64,000 nt of DNA from assembly GCF_015207005.2 (NCBI RefSeq), contig NZ_JADEXS020000001.1, positions 4,278,001 through 4,342,000 on the forward strand. Direction: 5' to 3'. Origin of the DNA: Desmonostoc muscorum LEGE 12446 (GTDB lineage: Bacteria > Cyanobacteriota > Cyanobacteriia > Cyanobacteriales > Nostocaceae). The notes under the pieces are model-generated. The model saw only the letters and a list, made by a program, of their open reading frames with translations. It had not been told where the DNA came from and did not search any database. The translations under genes and the position numbers were made by a program. Shown here in pieces: positions 10,301 through 17,832 of the stretch; positions within the stretch are counted from its first letter, which is position 1; each line of letters starts with the position of its first letter.

Positions 10301-10420
10301 CAATTCTGGATCAATTCCATTAACAGACAATGACTTGGCGCTAGCCGTTGCTATTCCTAAAAACAAACCGTGTAACAAAATTATATAGAAGCTTAATCTG
10401 TTCATCGCATTCATCCCCAA
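7391..10420 (-). CDS. Secreted zinc-dependent metalloprotease (DUF5117/DUF5118 type)
   Basis: Large exported zincin-type protease, 1009 residues. A signal peptide is visible (MNRLSFYIILLHGLFLGIA, with alternative ATGs at codons 1, 3 and 6), followed by a disordered Lys/Pro/Ser-rich stretch to about residue 150. A DUF5117-like beta-rich domain follows, then the metzincin zinc motif HEVGHTLGLRH starting at about residue 611 (His, Glu, His, Gly, His all present). Near the motif lie GSTLLPPEEMN and SSVMDYIPPNIA, which fits the Met-turn expected after the zinc site. The C-terminal 250 residues are helical and charged. It is not visibly in an operon. Natural substrate unknown; homologues occur across bacteria as large exported proteins. 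Confidence 0.88.
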   Translation of the reverse strand: MGMNAMNRLSFYIILLHGLFLGIATASAKSLSVNGIDPELSSSHQTVLVTATSKDKSNSPLTKKTSSTKTSVLTPDNINTHPQHRLAAGQVWVVNQNKQVQPQPFMWVVKDPKKAAQQPFLQVAKPPQKPDSKPNPSAKPATKDDLQAFDEVVKDTVKQGGLFTLYRNKEKNKIYLEIKPEQLNKNFLAAATLESGIGERGIYSGMPLQDFLFYFRRVDNNLQFVIRNVNFRTREGDPQVRSLARSFSDSVLYNISIKSIHPERKTLLIDLGDLLLTDLAGLSFSLGVPGSTDQSYFGTSKAFPNNIEVESVLNFSGAGGRDSKVPNFSFTSLADSRGFTLRVHYSLSQLPDKNFRPRLADDRIGYFITAYQDLSKDDRGDSFVRYINRWDLEKQDPKAAISRPKKPIVFWIDNAVPLEYRDAIKEGVLMWNKAFLKAGFKDAIEVQQMPDDATWDPADIRYNTIRWINTVDGYFAMGPSRVNPLTGEILDADILVDASFVRALKNEYRKIVQPNQAQNTTTLSALMQNRLLCANGLNAKDENLPQQTQEQQGLLNNLSKMAGEYDLCYGMEAANQFAFGSLAMSLLPDNMPNQDQVKEYINQYLRLIIAHEVGHTLGLRHNFRGSTLLPPEEMNNTEITKTKGLTSSVMDYIPPNIAPQGTKQGDYFPSMVGVYDEWAIKYGYIPIQTSTPLAEKPILEEIAAQSYKPELSYSTDEDVYDLDPTADAWDNSGNVLLYSQWQLNNSRVMWERLDKRFPMDGDSYSDVSERFSTVLGNYFQQIYYTTKYIGGQSFYRVHPSEIPSGVNQRRLPFEPVPVEQQRQALETLQKYLFAEDALSFSPELLNKLAPSRWRHWGSSPQIGRLDYPIHDLVLLLQGSVLRDLLSGDRLSRLKDIELKTKAENALTLPELFDTLQSGIWTEVIKPKDKPMKIASLRRGLQRQYLDILSSMVLRKQNVPEDARTLAWYKLKQLDEKLKDVNSEDEYTKAHLLETRDRIEKILNAPLQGN

Positions 10421-10905
10421 TAACTATCTTTAGTTAAGTTTTAACTTTTGCAAAGGTATGCAGCTTGTCCCATGTTGATTCATTACCTGCTTTATATCAA
10501 GCCGCAAACTTTGACTTCAATTTTAATTGTCATTTTTCCAATTTTTTGCGCTGTTTTACAGTAGGATTTTTTCTAACAATTGCATCTCTGACAAAGAGTA
10601 AGTATTATTTTTACATCAGAGTAGTCAATATCTTGGGAAAAAAATATAACGAATTCGCCAACGCGGCAAAATTATGTCATTTTGGAAATAATTTTTCACT
10701 TAACATTTTTTTTACATCATCAGTATCAGTTTCAGGCTGAAAGCACTATTTAACAATGCCTATGACAAATGCCATTACTAATTCATTGGCACATATTGTA
10801 TTTATTTATACTAATAATTTAGGAATGGAAAGCAAACTAGCAGAGAAAAAATTTTAGTTCAGGATTATCAAAACAATTACTTTAAATGTATCAACGGGCA
10901 CAGAA
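10421..10905. other. Intergenic gap, AT-rich
   Basis: Divergent gap between the metalloprotease start and the pentapeptide-repeat gene, so it must hold promoters for both. A 91-codon plus-strand frame at 10465-10740 has an amino-acid content unlike a real protein (Phe/Asn-rich, no domain) and is not called. No strong hairpin or repeat was seen. Confidence 0.5.
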
Positions 10906-12675
10906 ATGTCAACATATTTATTTCAAGTCTGGAAACTGCTGACAAATTATGTGAGGGGTACAAGGTTACAAGAGATGTCAAAAACCACATCTGTGGAAAC
11001 CGAAGCAGTTTTGCCTCTAGGAAAAAGTATTAAAGAAGCAGATAAAAGCGTTAAATTTGCTCAAGATAATTTGCCGGAATATTTATTGTGTGAAAAACTG
11101 CAAAAAAGCTTAGAAAAATGGACAGTCACAGGGAGTAGTTGGAATTCTAAGATAGACGAGAAAGCATTGAATAGGCAACCTGGCGGGCTTTGCTTTGGAG
11201 TGTGCGATCGCCAGATGCATGAAGAGATTTATGATTTACTGGGTAACGGTGCGCTCAAACCAGAAATAGTCCAAGAACTTATAGAATTTCTGGCGACAGG
11301 TAAAAAGATTCGGCTAGAACTACTTTTCTGGCGGCTAGAAGATTTTTATCATCGCTGGTGTCGGGGAGAATTTATCGATGCCACACCAGAGGATAACCTG
11401 CCTCAGAAAAAAATGTTACAGTTGGCAGCAAAAAATATTGCGATCGGACTGAGACAGGTAGATATATATACAGGGCTAAACGTATTGATCTTACTATTAG
11501 AGCTACACCGCTACGCCCAAGGACAAGATCAACTCAAACAAAAAATCACCTTCTATCCATCTGCCAAACCAGACACAGACAATTTTTTCACATCCCAACT
11601 ACTGCGGATTGTTAACTATAGCGATGCCCTAGAAATTGGCAACTTTAGCAGTATAATCGGGCAATTTCTCAAAGGCGGCAACTTTACCGGTGCTTACCTC
11701 GGCGACGCTAACCTGACTGGGGTAGACTTTAGCGACGCCAACCTCAGCGGTGCTTACCTTGGCGATGCCAACTTAACAGGAGTCAACTTCAGCGGTGTCA
11801 ACCTTAGCGCCGCTAACCTTGGTGATGCCAACCTCAGCGGTGCCAACCTCAGCGGTGCCAACCTCACCCGCGCCGACCTCAGCAGCGCCAACCTCAGCGG
11901 TGCCAACCTCAGCGGTGCCAATCTCAGCGGTGCCAACCTCAGCCGCGCCGACCTTAGCAGTGCCGACCTCAGTCGCGCCATCCTCAACCGTGCTGACCTC
12001 AACCGCGCCGACCTCAGCAGCACCAACCTAAACCGTGCTGACCTCAGCAACGCCATCCTTTTCGGTGCCAATTTGAGTGACGCCAACCTCAGCAACACCA
12101 ACTTTAGTCATGCCGACCTTTGCCGTGGCGACCTCAGCGGTGCTGATTTGAGTCACGCCATCCTCAACGGTACAAACCTCAGTGACACAATACTTTTCAG
12201 TACCAACCTCAACAGCGCCATCCTCATCGCCGCCGACCTCAGTTACGCCAAACTTAATGGCGCCAAGCTGAACGATGCCAGACTTAACGGTGCGATGTTT
12301 TTAGGCGCTGACCTCAGCGGCGTAGATTTGAGTCGAGTGACTCTCAACGAAGCCGACCTCAGCGGCGTAATTCTCAACGACGCCGACCTCAGTGGTGCAG
12401 ACCTCAGCGACGCCATACTTTTCGGCACAGACCTCAGCTATGCCAACTTAAATAGCGCTAACCTCAGCGGCAGTAACCTCAGTGGTGCGATCCTCAATGG
12501 TGCAAATCTCAGCCACAGTAATCTCAGCAGCGCCATTCTCTCCGGTGCCGACCTCAGCGACGCCAATATGGAACAAATGACCTGGGGTAAAAAGCAGCAG
12601 TGGGAAAGTGTGCGGGGACTAGAGACAGCAGTTAATATGCCGGAGGGGTTGAAGGAAGAATTGGGGCTGAGGTGA
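10906..12675 (+). CDS. Pentapeptide-repeat protein, paralogous to the C-terminal half of the NACHT protein downstream
   Basis: Protein of 589 residues (ATG 10975 would shorten it by 23). Residues about 55-260 match, block for block, the post-NTPase helical region of the NACHT protein at 12997: EEIYDLLGNGALKPEIVQEL against WQIYDLLGFGKLTPEIVEYL, RQVDIYTGLNVLILLLELHR against RQVDIYAGLNVMILLLELHR, and LLRIVNYSDALEI against LLRIINYSDCFQL. Residues about 254-555 are roughly 60 pentapeptide repeats, A(N/D)LSx, expected to fold as a right-handed quadrilateral beta-helix. The C-terminal cap (TWGKKQQWESVRGLETAVNMPEGLKEELGLR region) is shared with the downstream protein. No P-loop is present, so it lacks the NACHT module entirely. 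It may be a decayed or dedicated partner of the downstream protein; function unknown. Confidence 0.85.
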   Translation: MSTYLFQVWKLLTNYVRGTRLQEMSKTTSVETEAVLPLGKSIKEADKSVKFAQDNLPEYLLCEKLQKSLEKWTVTGSSWNSKIDEKALNRQPGGLCFGVCDRQMHEEIYDLLGNGALKPEIVQELIEFLATGKKIRLELLFWRLEDFYHRWCRGEFIDATPEDNLPQKKMLQLAAKNIAIGLRQVDIYTGLNVLILLLELHRYAQGQDQLKQKITFYPSAKPDTDNFFTSQLLRIVNYSDALEIGNFSSIIGQFLKGGNFTGAYLGDANLTGVDFSDANLSGAYLGDANLTGVNFSGVNLSAANLGDANLSGANLSGANLTRADLSSANLSGANLSGANLSGANLSRADLSSADLSRAILNRADLNRADLSSTNLNRADLSNAILFGANLSDANLSNTNFSHADLCRGDLSGADLSHAILNGTNLSDTILFSTNLNSAILIAADLSYAKLNGAKLNDARLNGAMFLGADLSGVDLSRVTLNEADLSGVILNDADLSGADLSDAILFGTDLSYANLNSANLSGSNLSGAILNGANLSHSNLSSAILSGADLSDANMEQMTWGKKQQWESVRGLETAVNMPEGLKEELGLR

Positions 12676-12996
12676 GGGGATGCGGGGACGCGGGGACATT
12701 TTTAGTCTTTGCGTCCTTTGTAGTTGGTTATTCTCGTAGAAAAATTTTCCAGTTCAGAACGCAAGTACTTTGGTTCAGAACACAAGTGCTTTGGTTCAGA
12801 ACACCAACTTTCGAGTTTGGAACTTGAATGATGAACTTAGAAACAGCAAACATCTAAATTAATAGGATAATGCGATCGCCATTTCTCTTCCTCCGTGTCC
12901 TCTCTTCCCTGGGCGGTTCGTCATTCTTAATACACCCCATTAACCGTAAAGTTTACACTAGACTCTAAATAGTAGTAATTATACGAATCCAAGCGA
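12676..12996. other. Gap between the two pentapeptide-repeat genes
   Basis: Contains 'gcggggacgcgggga' low complexity just after the first gene, four degenerate 21-bp repeats (12753-12836), and a stretch with a HIP1 site before the NACHT gene start. No gene is seen. Confidence 0.5.
12753..12836. repeat. Four degenerate 21-bp tandem repeats, upstream side of NACHT gene
   Basis: Units of 21 bp start at 12753, 12774, 12795 and 12816, with core 'ttcagaacacaagt'. They resemble the 21-bp units at 16142-16351 on the other side of the NACHT gene (core 'ttccgaacacgaat'). The period is the same and the first 12-13 positions are nearly the same. Confidence 0.7.
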
Positions 12997-15864
12997 ATGA
13001 AAAAGCGCTTATCAGAAATCTGGGAGCAGTTTAGGACATCTTTCTCAGTGGGAGACGCTGTAAGCAACACAGTTGAGACTGGCAAGGCAGTTTTAGAAGC
13101 CGCAAAAACTCTTCAAGAACAAGGTGCCAGCATAGAACTGTTAAAACCTCTATTACAAAACTCATCTTCACTGCTAGACGTGTTGTGTTCACCCTCAGCA
13201 CAGTTAGTGGGTGCGGGTTTGCCGTTCGTGCCGCTGGGAATTGCCTTGCTGAAGTTTTCCCGCGACATAACTAAGCAAGATCCTTCTTTAGTAGACTGTG
13301 TATTTATAGTTAGTCAAGTAGCTTATTTAGAAAGCGCCAAAGAAATTTTCTCCTTATATGCATCTATTAAATCGAATGGTGAACCAAGTATTAATCAAGC
13401 ACTAACCAAACAACTAAAAAAACTCAACGATCTTGAATTAGATTATGACAGTGCAAGCAATGCTATAGCCTGTTTCCACGAATCAGAATTAGCCACAGCA
13501 TTTAATCAAGTATTATTAGCACGACTAGCAGCAGCAAATATCGGCGATCGCGCTGCTAAGATTGTGACTCAACGAGTAGCTTGTAATACTCAACGCTACA
13601 TAATTAAAGCCTGGATAGAGTCAAACGATGCCATCAAAAATATAATTCAACCTTCCTTTGGAGACTGGCAGAAAGAACATCAACTATTCTCTAGCATTGA
13701 TCAATATCTCAAAAATGATATTGCTAAGAAGCCTTTAGAGAAAGTTTTTTCCGAGAATTTCTCATTTAAAGATATTTACGTACCTTTAAAAGTCAAACTT
13801 GTAGATAAAAATGATGAAAAAGATTTAGAAACATGGGCTAGAGAAATTCTCCTAAATCCAAATAACCTAGAAAAAGTGATGTTTGTTCAAGGAGGTCCAG
13901 GAAGAGGGAAAAGCGTCTTCTGTAGAATATTCTCTGATTGGGTACGGCAGAATTTACATCCTATTTGGACACCAATTTTGATTAGGTTACGAGATATAAA
14001 CTCCTTTGATGAATGGCGTTTAGAAAAAACTTTAGAAGCAGAACTAAAATTAAGTTTTATTAAAAATGATCAAAACTGGTTAACAAATAAAAAAACCCGC
14101 TTCTTATTTATCCTTGATGGTTTTGATGAATTGCATATTGAGGCTAGAACCAACGTCAACCTAGAAGCATTTATCAAACAAGTATCTGAATTTCAGAAAG
14201 AGTGTAAAAGTTACCCTGACATGGGACATCGGGTATTAATTACTGGTAGGTCAATGTCTTTACAAGGTATTCCTAACTTGCCTCGTAATTTAGAGCGGGT
14301 GGAAATTATCGAAATGGATGGACAAATCCAACAACAATGGTTAGATAAGTGGAAAGAATTACCAGCTAACAAAGGAAAAATCACAGCCTTTGGGCAGTTC
14401 TTACAAAGTAATAAATGTCCATCTGAGGTGAAAAAGTTAGCCCAAGAGCCGCTGTTACTTTATTTGTTAGCGGCAATGTATCGTGATGGAAAATTGGGAA
14501 TCGATAAATTAGAGGAAACAAGTCAACGCACAGCCAAAATTGTAATTTACCAGGAGGCTTTAAACTGGGTACTGAGAGAACAGCGTTCCGACCCGGATGG
14601 AACTAATTTAAATACTGAGTTAACCCAACACAAACCCGAAGATTTAGAACGTATTCTCAGAGAAGCTGCTGTTTGTGTTGTGCAGTCGGGAGGCGAATTT
14701 GCTTCCATGTCAATGTTAGAGGCACGTTTACAACATGATGAAAAAGCAAAAGCCTTAATTGATGAAGCTAGAAAAAAACTGAGTGACGAAGCTCTCAAAA
14801 CAGCTTTAGCTGCTTTTTACATTCGTCGTGCTGATAAACAAGAGGGTGGAGTTGAGTTTTTTCATAAGAGTTTTGGCGAATTTCTCTTTGCGGAACGCTT
14901 GAAAGGATGCCTGGAAGCTTGGACACAATATTACGAAGCAGAAGACGGAAAACAACTAGTTATTTCTGAAGCCCAAATGAATTGGCAAATTTATGATTTA
15001 CTGGGTTTTGGCAAACTCACACCAGAAATTGTGGAATACTTGATGGGGTTGCTGACTAAAAATCAAGATTTCCCTTGGGAGGAGTTATTTAAACGCTTAG
15101 AAAAGTTTTACACTAACTGGTGTAAGGGGAAATTTATTGACTCTGCCGAAGAGACTTTGCCCCAGCAAAAGTTACGACAGTTGCAAAACTATGGAATTCA
15201 AGGGCTAGGTCAGCGTCAGGTAGATATTTATGCAGGGTTGAATGTGATGATTTTGCTTTTGGAGTTGCACCGTTATGCTCAAGAGCGAGATGATCTCAGG
15301 CAAGAAATTATCTTCTATCCGTCTGGCCAACCAGAAGGAACTTCTAACACTATTCAACTTCTTCGTATCATCAATTACAGCGATTGTTTTCAGCTTAGAA
15401 CTTTTAATAATGTAGTTGGGCAATTTCTCAGGAGCGCAAACCTCATTCGTGCAGACCTCAGCGGCAGTGATCTTACCTGCACAGACCTTAGCGGTGCAAA
15501 CCTTAGTGGCGCATACCTCAACGGTGCAAACCTTAGTGGCGCATACCTCAGCGGTGCAAATCTCAGAGGCGCATACCTCAATTTCGCAGACCTCTGGAGC
15601 GTAAATCTCAGCAGTGTAGACCTCACTAACGCAAATCTCAGCGGCGCAAATCTTAGCCCTGCAAACCTCAGCAATGCAAACCTCAGCAATGCAAACCTCA
15701 GCGGCGCAAACCTCAAGGGTGCATACATTAGTGACGCATACCTCAGCGATGAAGTTTTTGGAGATATCAGCTGGGATAAAAGTACAAATTGGGAGTATGT
15801 GAGAGGGCTGGATAGAGCGAGGAATGTACCTGAAGCCTTAAAACAAGAGTTGGGCTTGAGTTAA
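12997..15864 (+). CDS. STAND-class NACHT NTPase with C-terminal pentapeptide repeats
   Basis: Signal-transducing P-loop ATPase of 955 residues. Layout: an all-helical N-terminal domain (about 1-250, including SAQLVGAGLPFVPLGIALLK); a NACHT module with Walker A GGPGRGKS (299-306), Walker B LFILDGFDEL (370-379; Asp374, Asp377, Glu378) and sensor-like VLITGRS; a winged-helix/helical part ending in the STAND motif FFHKSFGEFLFAERL (His623); a helical linker; and about 21 pentapeptide repeats (about 811-918). Bacterial NACHT proteins include characterised anti-phage genes (bNACHT) that work as single proteins, so defence is a fair inference but not shown. No classical effector domain (nuclease, TIR, protease) is visible at the N-terminus. 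The upstream gene is a paralog of its C-terminal half. Confidence 0.92.
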   Translation: MKKRLSEIWEQFRTSFSVGDAVSNTVETGKAVLEAAKTLQEQGASIELLKPLLQNSSSLLDVLCSPSAQLVGAGLPFVPLGIALLKFSRDITKQDPSLVDCVFIVSQVAYLESAKEIFSLYASIKSNGEPSINQALTKQLKKLNDLELDYDSASNAIACFHESELATAFNQVLLARLAAANIGDRAAKIVTQRVACNTQRYIIKAWIESNDAIKNIIQPSFGDWQKEHQLFSSIDQYLKNDIAKKPLEKVFSENFSFKDIYVPLKVKLVDKNDEKDLETWAREILLNPNNLEKVMFVQGGPGRGKSVFCRIFSDWVRQNLHPIWTPILIRLRDINSFDEWRLEKTLEAELKLSFIKNDQNWLTNKKTRFLFILDGFDELHIEARTNVNLEAFIKQVSEFQKECKSYPDMGHRVLITGRSMSLQGIPNLPRNLERVEIIEMDGQIQQQWLDKWKELPANKGKITAFGQFLQSNKCPSEVKKLAQEPLLLYLLAAMYRDGKLGIDKLEETSQRTAKIVIYQEALNWVLREQRSDPDGTNLNTELTQHKPEDLERILREAAVCVVQSGGEFASMSMLEARLQHDEKAKALIDEARKKLSDEALKTALAAFYIRRADKQEGGVEFFHKSFGEFLFAERLKGCLEAWTQYYEAEDGKQLVISEAQMNWQIYDLLGFGKLTPEIVEYLMGLLTKNQDFPWEELFKRLEKFYTNWCKGKFIDSAEETLPQQKLRQLQNYGIQGLGQRQVDIYAGLNVMILLLELHRYAQERDDLRQEIIFYPSGQPEGTSNTIQLLRIINYSDCFQLRTFNNVVGQFLRSANLIRADLSGSDLTCTDLSGANLSGAYLNGANLSGAYLSGANLRGAYLNFADLWSVNLSSVDLTNANLSGANLSPANLSNANLSNANLSGANLKGAYISDAYLSDEVFGDISWDKSTNWEYVRGLDRARNVPEALKQELGLS

Positions 15865-15931
15865 GAAGAGGTGGAAGCAAAGGAGCTGGAGAGAATAATT
15901 TATTGCGATTCTCGTTTGGATGCAACACGCT

Positions 15932-15959
15932 GTAGGGGCACACAGCTGTGCGCCTCTAC
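15932..15959. repeat. 28-bp palindromic dispersed repeat
   Basis: Near-perfect palindrome starting 'gtaggggcacaca' and ending 'gcctctac'. Relatives occur at 21609-21636, 24531-24553, 29601-29628 and 49765-49793, all intergenic. Confidence 0.7.
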
Positions 15960-16127
15960 AAATCGGCGTATTTGACTCAATTGAGAACTCCTACATAACT
16001 CAATACGGTTCAGTTAAGGCCTACTGGCAAAAATTTTGGGTTTTCGAGACGCGATAAATCGCCGTCTCTACAAGTGTTTTGGTTTTATCTGAACTGTATT
16101 GCTACATAACTGTAATTGAGAAAATTT

Positions 16128-16168
16128 GAACTCCATTGTTCGAGTTCCGAACACGAACAATGGAGTTC
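16128..16168. repeat. 15-bp perfect inverted repeat (hairpin) at head of the 21-bp array
   Basis: Left arm 'gaactccattgttcg' (16128-16142) is exactly complementary to the right arm at 16154-16168, with an 11-base loop. The right arm includes the variable tail of the first 21-bp unit. Confidence 0.75.
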
Positions 16169-16351
16169 CGAACACGAACCGCCGAGTTCCGAACACGAAT
16201 CGCCGAGTTCCGAACACGAATCGCCGAGTTCCGAACACGAATCGCCGAGTTCCGAACACGAACTGCCGAGTTCCGAACACGAATCGCCGAGTTCTGAACA
16301 CGAACTGCCAAGTTCTGAAGACGAACTGCCAAGTTCCGAACACGATTTTTC
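16142..16351. repeat. Ten 21-bp tandem repeats
   Basis: Ten contiguous 21-bp units without spacers; most start 'gagttccgaacacgaa' and vary mainly in the next two to five bases (tcgcc, ctgcc, ccgcc). The last three units decay (ttctg, aagacg). The lack of unique spacers excludes a CRISPR array. Confidence 0.9.
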
Positions 16352-16512
16352 TACTTCCAATCTCAAAAGATGACTATCTCAGCTTGAGCAATGACCAATA
16401 CTACCTCAAAGCCGGCTCTCAGAATGCTAACTGCACATCAGAGGGGTATATCCCGCTTGCTAGAGTGTAAGCCATTCACGTAAAATATAGTGCCATTGTT
16501 CCGGCAGTTCTC

Positions 16513-17583
16513 ATGACTTCATCTGCGTCGTTTGACACATTAGAGTCTTTACAGGCGGATATCGCTGAATTGATCGTTCGTCTACCGACATTAAAAAATC
16601 GGCAACTTATTCAGCAAGCACTTGCTACTATTGTTCGCCTCGCTGATAGCGAAATTGAGCGTCTCGATTGGAAAATCTTGTCGGCTGCGCTAGCAGATAT
16701 GGAGCGCGGTTTCCAGCTGTTTTATGATTACCGACACGTCCGCAAAGTCACCATTTTTGGTTCTGCTCGCCTTGCGCCAGATACACCAGAATACCAAATG
16801 GCGCTGGAGTTTGCTCGCGCTGTGACTAAATTGGGATTTATGGTGATGACCGGCGGCGGCGGTGGAATCATGCAGGCGGGTCACGAAGGTGCAGGGCGAG
16901 AAAATTCTTTTGGGTTAAACATTCAGTTACCCTTTGAGCAGGAAGCCAACCCCTTTATAGATGGCGATCCCAAGCTAATTCACTTCAAATATTTCTTCAC
17001 CCGCAAGCTGTTTCTCCTCAAAGAAAGTGATGCTGTGGCCTTGTTTCCTGGCGGCTTTGGCACCCAAGATGAAGCTTTTGAATGTATGACATTAAGCCAA
17101 ACTGGTAAATTTGGCCCAGTACCTTTAGTTTTAATTGACCACCCTGGCGGTGATTATTGGCGCTCTTGGAGCGAATATATTGATAAGCAATTAGTCCATA
17201 AAGGTCTTGTCAGTCCTGATGACCCCAGCCTTTACACGGTGACAGATAACTTGGATGTAGCTTGCGATGCCATTACCCGTTTTTACCAGGTTTATCATTC
17301 TAGCCGCTATGTAGGGGATCAATTAGTCATCCGTCTGAAGACAGATTTATCAGATGCTCAAGTTGAGCAACTCAATGCTGATTTCAGCGACATTATTATT
17401 CAAGGAAAGATTGAAAAAAGTCAGGCGTTACCCCAAGAAGCCCAAGATGAAACTGTTGGACTACCCCGCTTAATTTTTTACTTCAATCAACGGGATTTGG
17501 GGCGTTTGTATCAGATGATTGCAGTAATTAACCAGATGGGTATTCCTTCACCAGAGGATGCAGCACATCCAGAAAGAAAGTAG
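16513..17583 (+). CDS. LOG family protein (lysine-decarboxylase-like fold)
   Basis: Rossmann-like protein of the LOG/YgdH group, many of which are nucleoside 5'-monophosphate phosphoribohydrolases. The 356-residue protein has the binding motif GGGGGIMQAG (114-123) and the family signature PGGFGTQDE (179-187) with its catalytic Glu. Before these lies a helical N-terminal region of about 75 residues, and after them an extra C-terminal domain (about 265-345), so it is longer than the 180-200-residue plant-type LOG enzymes. The start ATG at 16513 is the first in frame. Whether it makes cytokinin-like bases or degrades other nucleotides cannot be told. Confidence 0.88.
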   Translation: MTSSASFDTLESLQADIAELIVRLPTLKNRQLIQQALATIVRLADSEIERLDWKILSAALADMERGFQLFYDYRHVRKVTIFGSARLAPDTPEYQMALEFARAVTKLGFMVMTGGGGGIMQAGHEGAGRENSFGLNIQLPFEQEANPFIDGDPKLIHFKYFFTRKLFLLKESDAVALFPGGFGTQDEAFECMTLSQTGKFGPVPLVLIDHPGGDYWRSWSEYIDKQLVHKGLVSPDDPSLYTVTDNLDVACDAITRFYQVYHSSRYVGDQLVIRLKTDLSDAQVEQLNADFSDIIIQGKIEKSQALPQEAQDETVGLPRLIFYFNQRDLGRLYQMIAVINQMGIPSPEDAAHPERK

Positions 17584-17765
17584 AGTTTATGGGTGGATGT
17601 TTCCACCCGCATCCGAATTTATAACGCAGGCGATCGCAACAAATTTCCAACCATCTCAAATAGTTAGCTCGCCACAGTCGAATCGTACCATCTTCACTAG
17701 CGCTAGCGAGAATTCCCCATCTGGGCTGAAATTCACTAAATATACTGGTTTTTCGGCTCAATTGG
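17584..17765 (-). pseudogene. Remnant of a WD40-repeat protein C-terminus
   Basis: Read on the minus strand, one frame gives KPVYLVNFSPDGE and the next frame gives ILASASEDGTIRLW followed by LRWLEICCDRLRY. Together they form a typical WD40 blade end (FSPDGx-ILASASEDGTIRLW), split by a frameshift near 17708-17715. There is no start and nothing upstream of the fragment, so it is a decayed leftover of a longer beta-propeller gene, ending against the LOG gene. Confidence 0.7.
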
Positions 17766-17771
17766 GTAAAT

Positions 17772-17807
17772 AAAAAATTCCCGTTGCTATCACAAGCGAC
17801 AACGGGA
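17772..17807 (-). terminator. Rho-independent terminator of the 17833-19155 gene
   Basis: On the minus strand an 8-bp stem (tcccgttg / caacggga, plus-strand bases 17779-17786 and 17800-17807) is followed by a T-run (plus-strand aaaaaa at 17772-17777). It lies 26 bases after the stop codon of the minus-strand gene. Confidence 0.75.
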
Positions 17808-17832
17808 GTTATAAGTAAGATTTTCTATCAAC

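Larger units (their letters stand above)
15865..16512. other. Repeat-bearing gap downstream of the NACHT gene
   Basis: Holds a 28-bp palindrome (15932-15959), a perfect inverted repeat (16128-16168) and ten 21-bp tandem repeats (16142-16351). Frames read through the array on both strands because 21 is a multiple of three; they are judged non-coding. Confidence 0.6.

Noticed and set aside
10465..10740. 91-codon plus-strand frame before the pentapeptide gene
   Set aside because: Phe/Asn-rich, no ribosome-binding site, no family; in an AT-rich promoter gap.
11754..12428. Long minus-strand and other-frame ORFs across the pentapeptide-repeat gene
   Set aside because: Shadows of the repeated A(N/D)LSG codons; composition (Leu/Arg/Ala only) is not that of a protein with a fold.
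16142..16351. Possible CRISPR array
   Set aside because: Units are contiguous, with no unique spacers of 30-40 bases, and no cas genes are near.
16068..16470. Five or more overlapping open frames on both strands in the 21-bp array (for example SSEHESPSSEHE- and FVFGTRRFVFGT-type repeats)
   Set aside because: The period of 21 keeps all frames open; there are no start signals or domains. Treated as a DNA repeat.
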